A stretch of 18,783 nt of DNA from JAWXTP01 sp044433415 (GCA_044433415.1 JAWXTP010000051.1:1-18783), one strand, 5' to 3'; counted from the stretch's first letter, positions 1 to 7,292 are shown. Program-made: numbers and translations. The notes: generated by a model not told the origin, from the sequence alone.

Positions 1-189
1 TTTTGTGGTGCATGTCAGCGTTACTTTACTATTAAAGATATACATACATTCGCTAAAGAATATATGTTATCATGGTTTCCAAAATTACCCTCATATCAAA
101 CATTTTGCAAACGTTTAAATGTGCTTCAAGGGGCAATTGTTGAGTTAACCAATCAATTATTTTCTTCATTCAGTACATATTATGGGTAA
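1..189 (+). pseudogene. IS982-like transposase, truncated fragment
   Basis: Frame 1 is open from the window edge to a TAA at 187-189. It reads FCGACQRYFTIKDI, then SWFPKLPSYQTFCKRLN, ending FSTYYG. The pattern WFPxLPSYQxFxxRLNxL is what I know from the N-terminal part of IS982-family transposases, ahead of the DDE domain. The reading frame stops right after that segment and nothing resembling the catalytic part follows, so this looks like a remnant cut off at its 3' side. The 5' part lies outside the window. Family assignment comes from motif memory; another DDE family is possible. Confidence 0.5.
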
Positions 190-285
190 AATCGCTATTG
201 CGTTTATTTACCTTATTTTTTTAATTTAGAATCTGCTCAACTGCTGATTCGCATTAATATTAATTTTTGATTATTTCTATTATTA

Positions 286-346
286 TTTAGTCGCTTTTGT
301 GTTCTAGAAAAGTGCTGACTTTGACTATGTGTCAGCCAAATTCGAC
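286..346. repeat. Two-module dispersed repeat, copy A
   Basis: Positions 286-312 (27 bp, beginning tttagtcgcttttgtg) recur identically at 5431-5457. Positions 315-346 recur at 5275-5306 with about 5 mismatches in 32 bp. Both copies lie just past the stop codon of a minus-strand gene (TPR gene here, LRR gene there). The module may be a decayed mobile-element end or a duplicated 3' flank. Apart from this, the stretch 190-373 holds only AT-rich sequence. Confidence 0.75.
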
Positions 347-373
347 CTTGTGGGTTTGTAAAGTGTTATTTTT

Positions 374-1534
374 TTATTGTCCTTTTAGTTTTAATTTATC
401 TGCTGTTGCTTCGTCAGCAGTAGCAAGTGCAATAAGTTCATTTTTCCTATTTGTATATCTTTCGTCCTCTGTCATAGCTCTATATGTTTTAGCACGTTCT
501 TCATATAAAGCTGGATTAAATTGTGCTATACTTATTGCTCGCTTATGGTCTTCTATAGCTTCTTCAAATAGTTCCATAAATCTATAACATACTGCTCGGC
601 TGTCTAATGTGTTTGCATTATCATTATTTAATGAAAGAGATTTGTTAATATCCTCTAATGCTTCATGGTATTTCTCTATAAATATTTTTGCATAACCTCT
701 GTTATTATATGCATTAGAATTATTTGGATCCAATTCAATAACTTTATCATAATCTAAAATAGCTTCTTCGTACTTAGTTAATTCTGCTTTTGCAGCACCT
801 CTATTATTGTATGCATTATAATTATTTGGATCTAATTCAATAACTTTATCGTAAAGTTTAATTTGTTTCTCAAAATCTTTTTCGTTAAATGCTTCTGCAA
901 ATAATTTATTCACTTCTGCTTTTATAGATGCTTCTTCTGCGTCTCTTGCCGCCTTCTCAGCTTTATTTTTCTCCGAAGTTACATATTTATTTATTTTTAT
1001 AACTTCCGATTCTATTTCCTTCATTTTCTTTATTTGAGATTCAAATTCGTTAGCCTTGTTTAATATCTTTGTCTGAGTATATTCTATTTCTGTATTTTTT
1101 TTCTTCATCTCTTTCGACTCAGCTTTACGTTTCTCCATTTGTTTTCGTAGCGATCTGTTATACATATAGGGTACAAGGAAACCAACAATTGCAACAATAA
1201 CGGTAATTAAAACACCAAATAGCCCAATTAACCATGCAACATGTGAGATATATCCATTAAACCTATTTGTTTCGTCGCTTTTAAGATTGTATATTTCGTT
1301 GCGTAATATTATTTGTAAACTATCATAATGTTGAGTAAGTACTTCATTTCTTTTTGCTGTATAAGTTAAATCCTGTTGCACTTTTGTTAGCTCGTCTTTT
1401 AACTTTATGTTTTCAGATTGTAAACTTTTTATTTGCTCAGTTGATGTAGGAACTTTTGTTGTTGACTCGACCTGCTGTGCAAATGATACACAGTAAACTA
1501 TAAAAAATATATATAATAAAATTAATTTCTTCAT
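374..1534 (-). CDS. Membrane-anchored coiled-coil/TPR protein
   Basis: 386 aa of unknown specific role. I chose the ATG at 1532-1534 because it gives a normal signal peptide (MKKLILLYIFFIVYCVSFAQ). The frame is open upstream to 1609, but that start overlaps the probable -7 promoter box. Order of parts: signal peptide 1-20; predicted periplasmic coiled coil about 33-90; one hydrophobic segment about 98-125 (HVAWLIGLFGVLITVIVAIV); a lysine/glutamate-rich coiled coil about 127-205; then about four TPR units, with the repeated motif YDKVIELDPNNxNAYNNRG, to about residue 355. The basic residues after the membrane segment suggest the TPR part is cytosolic, making it a single-pass protein that could link an envelope cue to a cytosolic partner. 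It is divergent from the LRR lipoprotein and would be the other target of the candidate invertible promoter. The role is inference. Confidence 0.85.
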   Translation of the reverse strand: MKKLILLYIFFIVYCVSFAQQVESTTKVPTSTEQIKSLQSENIKLKDELTKVQQDLTYTAKRNEVLTQHYDSLQIILRNEIYNLKSDETNRFNGYISHVAWLIGLFGVLITVIVAIVGFLVPYMYNRSLRKQMEKRKAESKEMKKKNTEIEYTQTKILNKANEFESQIKKMKEIESEVIKINKYVTSEKNKAEKAARDAEEASIKAEVNKLFAEAFNEKDFEKQIKLYDKVIELDPNNYNAYNNRGAAKAELTKYEEAILDYDKVIELDPNNSNAYNNRGYAKIFIEKYHEALEDINKSLSLNNDNANTLDSRAVCYRFMELFEEAIEDHKRAISIAQFNPALYEERAKTYRAMTEDERYTNRKNELIALATADEATADKLKLKGQ

Positions 1535-1606
1535 ATTTCTATATTTTAATACAGATATAATTTTGTTTTGCTGTATTTGGTTTCTTTTTTTAATTTGTTG
1601 TAATTG

Positions 1607-1614
1607 CAAAGATA
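1607..1614 (-). promoter_or_regulatory. Probable -7 box for the TPR gene
   Basis: On the minus strand this reads TATCTTTG, matching the Bacteroides -7 consensus TAnnTTTG. No clear TTTG lies at the usual -33 spacing. Transcription would start near 1600, about 65 nt upstream of the ATG at 1534. This supports that start over the upstream one at 1609. Confidence 0.45.
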
Positions 1615-1650
1615 GGAAATATTTTGCTATGTTAATATAATAAATGGATA

Positions 1651-1759
1651 GCCCTTATAATACGTTAGTATTATACAAATGACAGGGAATGTTTTGTGAT
1701 ATGGTTTAATATATCCGACACTCCGTGTCGTTTGTATAATATTACCATATTATAAGGGC
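1651..1759. repeat. 109-bp imperfect palindrome (MITE/REP-like)
   Basis: Arms 1651-1683 and 1727-1759 (33 bp each, outer bases gcccttataata / tattataagggc) are reverse complements with about 4 mismatches. The 43-bp centre holds a small hairpin, gacactccgtgtc. No ORF is present. It could form a long stem in RNA, and it lies between the TPR promoter and the inverted-repeat promoter element, so it could also block transcription reaching the TPR gene from the right. Confidence 0.7.
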
Positions 1760-1777
1760 AGACATAGAAGTCTGCCC
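1756..1777. repeat. REP-like hairpin beside the palindrome
   Basis: gggcagac and gtctgccc form a perfect 8-bp stem around the loop atagaa. It shares its first four bases with the end of the 1651-1759 palindrome, so the two may form one composite element. GC-rich hairpins of this look are typical of REP-like repeats. No T-run follows, so a terminator role is doubtful. Confidence 0.6.
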
Positions 1778-1928
1778 CTACGAACTGTCGTCTCGTTATT
1801 TAACTGGTTTCTAAAATGTGAATATGAGTTTTGTTTAAGGGGAGATCAGCCTTTTTCTGTAATATCTGGTTTTTATCGGACACTAATAATCTATTTTTAT
1901 CGGTAAAATGTTTAGCAATTTTATCTTT

Positions 1929-2112
1929 CTCTTACTAAGAGACGGTCGATCGCTGTAAAAGTATGAAAATAATTATAAATCACCAAACAAAATACAATTT
2001 TTTTTCACAAAAATAACGCAAAAATCTAATTTGTTTAGCAAAAATTGGATTTTATATTTGTAAATACTTCATTAATAGGTTGTTGTAAGAAAATGCCGTC
2101 TCTTAGTAAGAG
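1929..2112. promoter_or_regulatory. Candidate invertible promoter element (inverton)
   Basis: Left arm ctcttactaagagacgg (1929-1945) and right arm ccgtctcttagtaagag (2096-2112) are perfect 17-bp inverted repeats. The core of each arm is itself nearly palindromic (ctctta-N-taagag), as expected of a dimeric recombinase site. The 150-bp spacer carries a consensus Bacteroides promoter now pointing right. Phase-variable promoters in Bacteroides have this layout: short inverted repeats flanking roughly 100-300 bp with one promoter. In the present orientation it would fire toward the IS110 relic and the LRR lipoprotein at 2904; inverted, toward the TPR gene. No recombinase gene is in the window, so any enzyme would act in trans. 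Inversion itself is not shown by a single sequence. Confidence 0.55.
2030..2060 (+). promoter_or_regulatory. Consensus Bacteroides promoter inside the inverted repeats
   Basis: TTTG at 2030-2033, a 19-bp spacer, then TATATTTG at 2053-2060 match the -33/-7 consensus TTTG-N19-21-TAnnTTTG exactly. Predicted start is near 2067. No ORF starts close behind it; the first reading frame downstream is the IS110 relic at 2505 and the first intact gene starts at 2904. Confidence 0.7.
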
Positions 2113-2423
2113 ATAATAGATTATTTGTTTTAATAAACCAAATTTATAAAAATCAAACTTTAATATTTGCTAAACATAACTTGGAAATATTGCTGAATTT
2201 AAATTAATTAATTGTTTAAATTTACAAATGCCTTATTCGAAATTTTATAAATGAGATGTAATAACCCTTGCACCACATTAACAAAATTACGAATCTATAA
2301 ACTGATAAATTTAAAATAAATAAACCAGTTGTTGTAACTCACTTAAGATTATAAAATGCTATTAGAATAAAATTTAAGGGAAGCCGAAAACTTATAAGAG
2401 TAGGTAAAATGTAATTATAATAC
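2113..2423. other. AT-rich intergenic stretch
   Basis: No credible ORF was seen. It contains ttgctaaacat (2167-2177), the exact reverse complement of atgtttagcaa at 1908-1918, and the 8-bp core tttagcaa recurs at 2034-2041 between the promoter boxes. It also contains aatagattatt (2115-2125), the reverse complement of 1885-1895. These make a second, looser layer of inverted repeats around the candidate switch. I see nothing recognisable from about 2180 to 2423. Confidence 0.5.
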
Positions 2424-2504
2424 ACTATGAAACCGCCATGAAGCTAGCACTTCGCCAAAGGTGATGAAGGTTTTATGTATCTTCGAGCATTATATAGTTA
2501 ATAC
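2424..2504 (+). mobile_element. Possible left-end remnant of an IS110 element
   Basis: This 81-bp non-coding stretch lies directly upstream of the transposase relic. It has nested complementary pieces: gaag / cttc around tagcac, and aaacc / ggttt further out. IS110-type elements carry a structured guide (bridge) RNA in the non-coding end next to the transposase, so this could be what is left of one. The left boundary is arbitrary and the RNA assignment is inference. Confidence 0.3.
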
Positions 2505-2769
2505 TTGAAGAATATGGGATCAATACCTTTTGACCAAGTCATCGCCAAGGGTTGTGGCTTGGACGTTCACAAGAAAGAGATTCTAGCAACAATCTCTGGT
2601 GACGACATTACAACTGAGACTCGCAGTTTCGGGTCAACAACAAGTTCTTTGACAGAATTAAAAGGTTGGTTATTAGAGAATAGGATTACTCATGTAGCTA
2701 TGTAAAGCACTGGTGTTTATTGGAAGCCAGTACTCAACATCTTGGAGAAGGGCAATTGCAATGCCTAAC
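2505..2769 (+). pseudogene. IS110-family transposase, N-terminal relic
   Basis: From a TTG at 2505 (or the ATG at 2514) the frame reads MGSIPF, then KGCGLDVHKKEILATISG, up to THVAM. It then hits TAA at 2703-2705 and continues in the same frame as STGVYWKPVLNILEKG to a second stop at 2767-2769. GLDVHKK is the RuvC-like first acidic motif of IS110 transposases (DEDD class), and THVAMESTGVYWKP is their usual continuation. The internal stop sits where GAA (Glu) is expected, so one G-to-T change explains it. About three quarters of the protein, including the C-terminal transposase_20 part, is missing. Inactive. Confidence 0.8.
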
Positions 2770-2903
2770 TTTGTATCCTCAAATTTGCTCTATCCTTTAA
2801 CCGCAGGTGTTATATACACATCTGTTAATCTTTTATTGTGTCAAGTTATTAAAAACCTAATTTATACGTCTTTTATTAGGGCGTGTAACTAATTTATTTT
2901 CAG

Positions 2904-5156
2904 ATGAAACATTTATTATTACCTGTCCTATGTGCAGGTGTGCTGTTTGTTGGCTGTTCTAAGGTCGAAACAGTAGGTACTACTACACCCGATGAAGGAA
3001 CTCTAATTGATGTAGTGCTAAATGGTGAGGCAGACGCTACCACAACAAAAGTATCTTACACTGCTGATGCAGACAATTCGCAATTTGTATTTAGTTGGAA
3101 CATGGGGGATGAAGTCTCAATCTGCGTTCCTAATACCACAGGCAACGACAATCAAAAATTCATCGCTGATAAAGCTGAAGCAACATCGACTCTTAGTGGT
3201 CAACTTGCGACGTGGGATAGTCCTAACACTCTTTATGCAATCTATCCTTACAATGCACTTGGCTACGAAATTAGTAATGGAACAATATCTTATTCAATGG
3301 AGAACCAAAATATTGACGTATCGAGTAGCAACGTGTTCGATAATGGTTTGATGGTCTCTTTGGCGAGTAATGCCACAGCATCATCGGCTGATAATTACTC
3401 TGTTTCGGCTCTCTCTTTTAAACAAGTTATGGCATTCTACCAATTAACGCTAACTGATATTTCTGACACAGAGAGTATTACTGAGGTAGGATTTACTAGC
3501 ACAAGTGATGCCTTCGTTACCTCAGCAACTATAGATCTATCATCAGCAACATACACTTCTACAGCAAGTAGTTCATCGATTAGTGCGACGATTAGCGGTG
3601 CTGAGGGGACAAGTGCAACAATTAATTTTGCGCTTCTTCCTGTTGATTTGAGTGACTCAGCTGTTACACTTTACATCAAAACTGTCGGTGGCGGTGTAAT
3701 TAAATCGTATACCAAGTCATTTGATTCAGGTGTAAATTTCGAGCGTAATTGTTTTGTTTATAATAGTAATGGTGCACTAAGCCTAAGTTCCGATTTCGCT
3801 GTTGAACTCACAGATGAAGTATCTCTTTCTGAGATTACTGCGGGTAACTATCCTTCGGGTGACACTTGGGTTATAACTGATGCAAGTGCTACAACTGTTG
3901 ATTTCGAAGGACTTAAAGCAGCGTTATCTACTATATATAGCTATGACTCAAGTCGTGGAATTTCGTTGGAGTTTCCTAATATTAGTAGCATTCCTAGTGA
4001 GGCTCTATACGAGAAAATTAATGTTGTCTCGGTATCTGCACCTGTGGCAACGTTTATTGGTGAATCGGCATTTCGCTCATCTACGTCTTCATCTTCGCGC
4101 TCTAGATTAACATCAATAAACTTTCCGATGGCTGCAACTGTCTCTAATTATGCTTTTTATTATTGTTCAAACCTAACAACTATATCTCTTCCCGAAGCAA
4201 CATATATTGGAAGTAACGCTTTTTACTATTGCTCTAACTTAACAGCAATATCTCTTCCCGAAGCGCTATCTATCGATGTATCTGCTTTTCACCATTGCTC
4301 TAATGTAACAACAATCTCTCTTCCCAAAGCGACGTCAATAGGAGCTTATGCTTTTTACTATTGCTCTAACCTAACAACAACCTCTCTTCCCGAAGTAATA
4401 TCTATTGGAGAAAATGCTTTTAGAAATTGTTCTAATCTAACAATAATCTCTCTTCCCAAAGCGATGTCAATAGGAAGTTCTGCTTTTGGAAGTTGTTCTA
4501 ATCTAATAACAATCTCTCTTCCCGAAGCGACGTCAATCGGAAGTTTTGCTTTTGTAAGTTGTTCTAACTTAACAACAATATCGCTTCCTCTAGCAACCAC
4601 AATTGATTCTAATGCTTTTCAGGATTGTACAAATCTAATATCAGCATCAGCACCTACAGCGACTACAATAAACGGATCCAGTTTTACTGGCTGTAGCAGT
4701 TTAGAGAGTGTAACCCTTTCTAAGGCAACGACTATTGGTAATAATAGTTTTTATAATTGCTCGAAGTTATTGACTCTATCTCTTCCAGAGGCTACATCTA
4801 TTGGAAGTTCTGCATTCTATGGTTGTATATCGCTAACAACTGCTTCGATTCCAAAGACAACAACCTTGTCAAACTCTGCATTCTACGCTTGTGATGCTCT
4901 TAAAACCCTTGAGTGGGCGACAGATAGCGAAGCGATACTAAAGAGTGTAGGAACAGATATATTCAGAATTAACAGTAGTGAAACAAATGAGGGTAATATA
5001 ACACTAACTATTGGAACACAAAATAGTTCATGTGTTAATGGTAGTACATTGACATACTCAAATGTTTCATACATTTTCAATAAGATTATCGTAAGTGGTG
5101 GTGAATCAAGTAGCATCACTGCAAGTAGCGAAAATGCATCAACTAAGGCTTGGTAA
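2904..5156 (+). CDS. Fimbrillin-like/LRR_5 (BspA-type) surface lipoprotein
   Basis: 750 aa. A lipoprotein signal peptide (MKHLLLPVLCAGVLFVGC) puts the lipidated Cys at residue 18. Residues about 30-290 look like a fimbrillin/Mfa-like domain (TTTKVSY, FVFSWNMGDEVSI, LYAIYPYN). Residues about 375-680 hold about 13 LRR_5 repeats of 22 aa with consensus SLPEATSIGSxAFxxCSNLTTI. The tail of about 70 aa is Ser/Thr/Asn-rich with no sorting domain that I recognise. BspA-type proteins bind host or partner surfaces, so an exposed adhesin is likely. I found no TAnnTTTG box just upstream; the gene may depend on the promoter at 2030-2060, which an IS110 insertion has apparently pushed away. A strong hairpin terminator follows. 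Family assignment is firm; ligand unknown. Confidence 0.9.
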   Translation: MKHLLLPVLCAGVLFVGCSKVETVGTTTPDEGTLIDVVLNGEADATTTKVSYTADADNSQFVFSWNMGDEVSICVPNTTGNDNQKFIADKAEATSTLSGQLATWDSPNTLYAIYPYNALGYEISNGTISYSMENQNIDVSSSNVFDNGLMVSLASNATASSADNYSVSALSFKQVMAFYQLTLTDISDTESITEVGFTSTSDAFVTSATIDLSSATYTSTASSSSISATISGAEGTSATINFALLPVDLSDSAVTLYIKTVGGGVIKSYTKSFDSGVNFERNCFVYNSNGALSLSSDFAVELTDEVSLSEITAGNYPSGDTWVITDASATTVDFEGLKAALSTIYSYDSSRGISLEFPNISSIPSEALYEKINVVSVSAPVATFIGESAFRSSTSSSSRSRLTSINFPMAATVSNYAFYYCSNLTTISLPEATYIGSNAFYYCSNLTAISLPEALSIDVSAFHHCSNVTTISLPKATSIGAYAFYYCSNLTTTSLPEVISIGENAFRNCSNLTIISLPKAMSIGSSAFGSCSNLITISLPEATSIGSFAFVSCSNLTTISLPLATTIDSNAFQDCTNLISASAPTATTINGSSFTGCSSLESVTLSKATTIGNNSFYNCSKLLTLSLPEATSIGSSAFYGCISLTTASIPKTTTLSNSAFYACDALKTLEWATDSEAILKSVGTDIFRINSSETNEGNITLTIGTQNSSCVNGSTLTYSNVSYIFNKIIVSGGESSSITASSENASTKAW
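4119..4646 (+). repeat. 66-bp tandem repeats encoding LRR units
   Basis: The block tctcttcccgaagc or a close variant recurs at 4185, 4251, 4317, 4383, 4449 and 4515, exactly 66 bp apart. Each unit encodes one 22-residue LRR. Flanking units are more diverged. The period is a multiple of three, so unequal crossing-over could add or remove whole repeats without breaking the frame, changing the length of the binding surface. Confidence 0.9.
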
Positions 5157-5180
5157 TATTATAATAGTCAACTTAATAGA

Positions 5181-5213
5181 AGAGGTGAGAAAGTTTTAAA
5201 TTTTCTCACCTCT
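5181..5213 (+). terminator. Terminator of the LRR lipoprotein gene
   Basis: agaggtgagaaa (5181-5192) pairs perfectly with tttctcacctct (5202-5213) around a 9-nt AT loop, and tttgt follows. It starts 25 bp past the stop codon at 5156. The stem is symmetric, so it might also stop transcripts coming from the right. Confidence 0.8.
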
Positions 5214-5274
5214 TTGTAAATTCTCCTTCACGTTCTAATGAATGCTTAACAAGCATATAATCAGTAATATCTTC

Positions 5275-5457
5275 CTGACTTTAACTATGCGTCACCCAAA
5301 TTTAACTTCACAAAATTATAATATATTGTTTTATAGATAGTTGTATTTTTGAATATTGAGACTTGTCAAAGTCAGATATTAGCTATTATTAGGCGACTAC
5401 CGAAAACTTGAGGTTTCCGTTAGTCGCCTATTTAGTCGCTTTTGTGTTCTAGAAAAG
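5275..5457. repeat. Two-module dispersed repeat, copy B
   Basis: 5275-5306 resembles 315-346, and 5431-5457 equals 286-312. The two modules are 124 bp apart here but 2 bp apart in copy A, and in the opposite order. ctgacttt (5275-5282) and aaagtcag (5368-5375) are inverted repeats bounding about 100 bp, which hints at a small inserted or excised element. Together with the hairpins at 5181-5213 and 5390-5430, this is all I see in the 326-bp gap between the two convergent LRR genes. Confidence 0.65.
5390..5430. terminator. Long hairpin between convergent LRR genes
   Basis: taggcgacta (5390-5399) pairs with tagtcgccta (5421-5430), and pairing continues inward with two mismatches to a 3-nt loop, giving a stem of about 19 positions. 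It lies 53 bp past the stop of the minus-strand LRR gene. No T-run follows on either strand, so the terminator role is likely from position but not certain. The stem base resembles the tagtcgc core of the repeats near 13 kb. Confidence 0.55.
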
Positions 5458-5482
5458 ACCACTTAACGATAATATCATTCAA

Positions 5483-7198
5483 CTAACGCTTTTTAATCTT
5501 TATGCGCTTGCCATACATATTTATGATCTTCTCTTTTGTAGGGTTGTCTTCGTAGATGTATATTGATTTTAAGCCTGTTATTTCAAAAGTATACCATTCT
5601 ATTTCCTTTAAACTATTAGGGATGGTTATACTTTTTATGATATCACCATACCAGAAGGTGTCGTCTGCAATTTTTTCTATTCCATCGGCTATCTCAAAAG
5701 AGCTAGGTGAGCCTAGTGCTATATAATCTATGCGCTTGAAGATTTTAGGATGTTTACGTTCTGTTATTATCTTGAATTCAATCTTTTTTGTTGAGAAATA
5801 TTTGTTTTCAGTTTTACTTAATGTACTATTTACTAACTCATGTATACTACTTTGTTTAGCAAGGGCAAAGTATATTTCGTTACTGCAATTTTTGAATGCT
5901 GTTTCTGATATACTCACCAAAGATTCAGGTAGCCTTACATAATCTAGCTTATCACAATGCTCAAATGCGCTATCACATATTTCTGTTACGGAATCAGGGA
6001 TTACTATGCTTTTTAACTCACAGTAATAGAATGCAAAATCTGGAATTTTTGTCACCTTATCAGGAATATTAATGCTGTTTATAGAACTCCATTCAAAACA
6101 TCCTTTTCCCAGAACTTCTAGTGTTTCAGGAAGTTTGATATTTTTGAGAAGAGAACATGAAGAAAAAGTATATTCCCCAATATGTGTAAATGCAGAGGGA
6201 AGGGTTATCTTTGTAAGTTTATCACATTCATTAAATAGCTCGTCAGCTAACACTTTCAACTGCTTAGGAAGTTTAACTTCTGTAAGTTGGCAACAACTTA
6301 AAAATGCTTGTTTCCCTATCTCGGTGACACTATTTGGGATTTTTGCTGTTTTTAATTCTGAATAGCTAAAAGCTCCAACACTTATTTTTTTGACTGACTT
6401 AGGAATAGTGATAGAGGTAACAGCTGAAGAATAAAATGCATAGTTGCAAATTGTCTCTACAGTATTAGGGATTGTAAATTCTTCTTGCACACTAATTGCA
6501 GATACGAGTTCTGTTTTGTCGGCATTATAAATAACTCCATCTTCTAGGATATAGTTGTCACATAGTAGTGTTATATTTTTAAGGTTGTTACAACTAGAAA
6601 AAGCTCCACCGCCTATATGTTTCACTGATGCAGGAATAGTGATAGATTTTAGTTCTGGACAAAGTACAAAAGCACAGTCTCCTATTGCTTCTAAGGATTC
6701 AGATAGTTCTACAGAAGTTATATTAGTCGATCCAAATGCAAAATCCCCCAGATATTCAGTATTTTTAATATTCAAAGCTCCTTCTAAGTATGAATCATTA
6801 AAGGCTTTGTATTCAATTACTTTAATGTTATTGTTAGCAGGTAATATTTTTATTGATGAAGAGTCGAAGGCTTCTTGTTTTATAATTTCAACTGAGAGAG
6901 GTATATTAATAGAATCTAGTGATTGAGCATAGTAAAATGCTCTATGACCTATTGCTACAAGTGACTCAGGGAGTTTCAGGTTGGTTAGATAAGGAGCTTC
7001 ATCGAATTGATTTGCTTTATCGCAAATGATTTTTACACCATCTTTAACAACTCCATCCTCTAAATATTCATATATATGGACAACAGCATCACCGTTTTTG
7101 CTATATAATATATCATTTTCATCTCCACAAGTTTCTAGTGTAGCATCCCACTTAGTTTCTATAGAAAGAAGCTCGTCTATACGTTTAGAGTTGTTCAT
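5483..7198 (-). CDS. LRR_5 (BspA-type) repeat protein without signal peptide
   Basis: 571 aa from the ATG at 7196-7198 (MNNSKRIDELLSIETKW). The frame stays open back to 7327, but that extension runs through five 10-bp tandem repeats and looks non-coding. From about residue 70 the protein consists mostly of LRR_5 repeats of about 23 aa (examples: LPESLVAIGHRAFYYAQSL, IPDSVTEICDSAFEHCDKL), with a non-repeat insert around the segment ILEDGVIYNADKTEL. The C-terminal 100 aa has fewer repeats and ends KRIKIKKR. There is no signal peptide, lipobox or sorting signal, which is unusual for this normally secreted family, so it is cytosolic or exported in an unrecognised way. It converges with the LRR lipoprotein, but its repeats have a different consensus, so it is not a recent duplicate. 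Function unknown. Confidence 0.85.
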   Translation of the reverse strand: MNNSKRIDELLSIETKWDATLETCGDENDILYSKNGDAVVHIYEYLEDGVVKDGVKIICDKANQFDEAPYLTNLKLPESLVAIGHRAFYYAQSLDSINIPLSVEIIKQEAFDSSSIKILPANNNIKVIEYKAFNDSYLEGALNIKNTEYLGDFAFGSTNITSVELSESLEAIGDCAFVLCPELKSITIPASVKHIGGGAFSSCNNLKNITLLCDNYILEDGVIYNADKTELVSAISVQEEFTIPNTVETICNYAFYSSAVTSITIPKSVKKISVGAFSYSELKTAKIPNSVTEIGKQAFLSCCQLTEVKLPKQLKVLADELFNECDKLTKITLPSAFTHIGEYTFSSCSLLKNIKLPETLEVLGKGCFEWSSINSINIPDKVTKIPDFAFYYCELKSIVIPDSVTEICDSAFEHCDKLDYVRLPESLVSISETAFKNCSNEIYFALAKQSSIHELVNSTLSKTENKYFSTKKIEFKIITERKHPKIFKRIDYIALGSPSSFEIADGIEKIADDTFWYGDIIKSITIPNSLKEIEWYTFEITGLKSIYIYEDNPTKEKIINMYGKRIKIKKR

Positions 7199-7242
7199 TG
7201 TTTTGTGATTTAAGATGTTATGTAATTGAGTTAATTGTAGTA

Positions 7243-7292
7243 AACAGGGTCGAACAGGGTCGAACAGGGTCGAACAGGGTCGAACAGGGTCG
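7243..7292. repeat. Five exact 10-bp tandem repeats in the LRR gene leader
   Basis: aacagggtcg is repeated five times without a mismatch, 45 bp upstream of the LRR start codon, followed by cgcgactaacgattaaat. Exact short tandem repeats change copy number by slippage. Here they could alter promoter/leader spacing. Since 10 is not a multiple of three, they would also shift the frame of any product started at 7327. Confidence 0.9.

Noticed and set aside
297..587. Plus-strand 96-aa frame over the 3' end of the TPR gene
   Set aside because: It is antisense to a well-supported TPR coding region and has no homology features; a shadow frame.
2162..2169. Second promoter after the candidate inverton
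   Set aside because: The box reads aatatttg, lacking the leading T of TAnnTTTG; not consensus.
4119..4646. CRISPR-like array
   Set aside because: Regular 66-bp spacing is explained by in-frame 22-residue LRR units of an intact lipoprotein; there are no unique spacers and no cas genes.
4358..5119. Minus-strand frames inside the LRR lipoprotein gene
   Set aside because: Antisense frames left open by the regular 66-bp repeats and low stop density; no start signals or homology.
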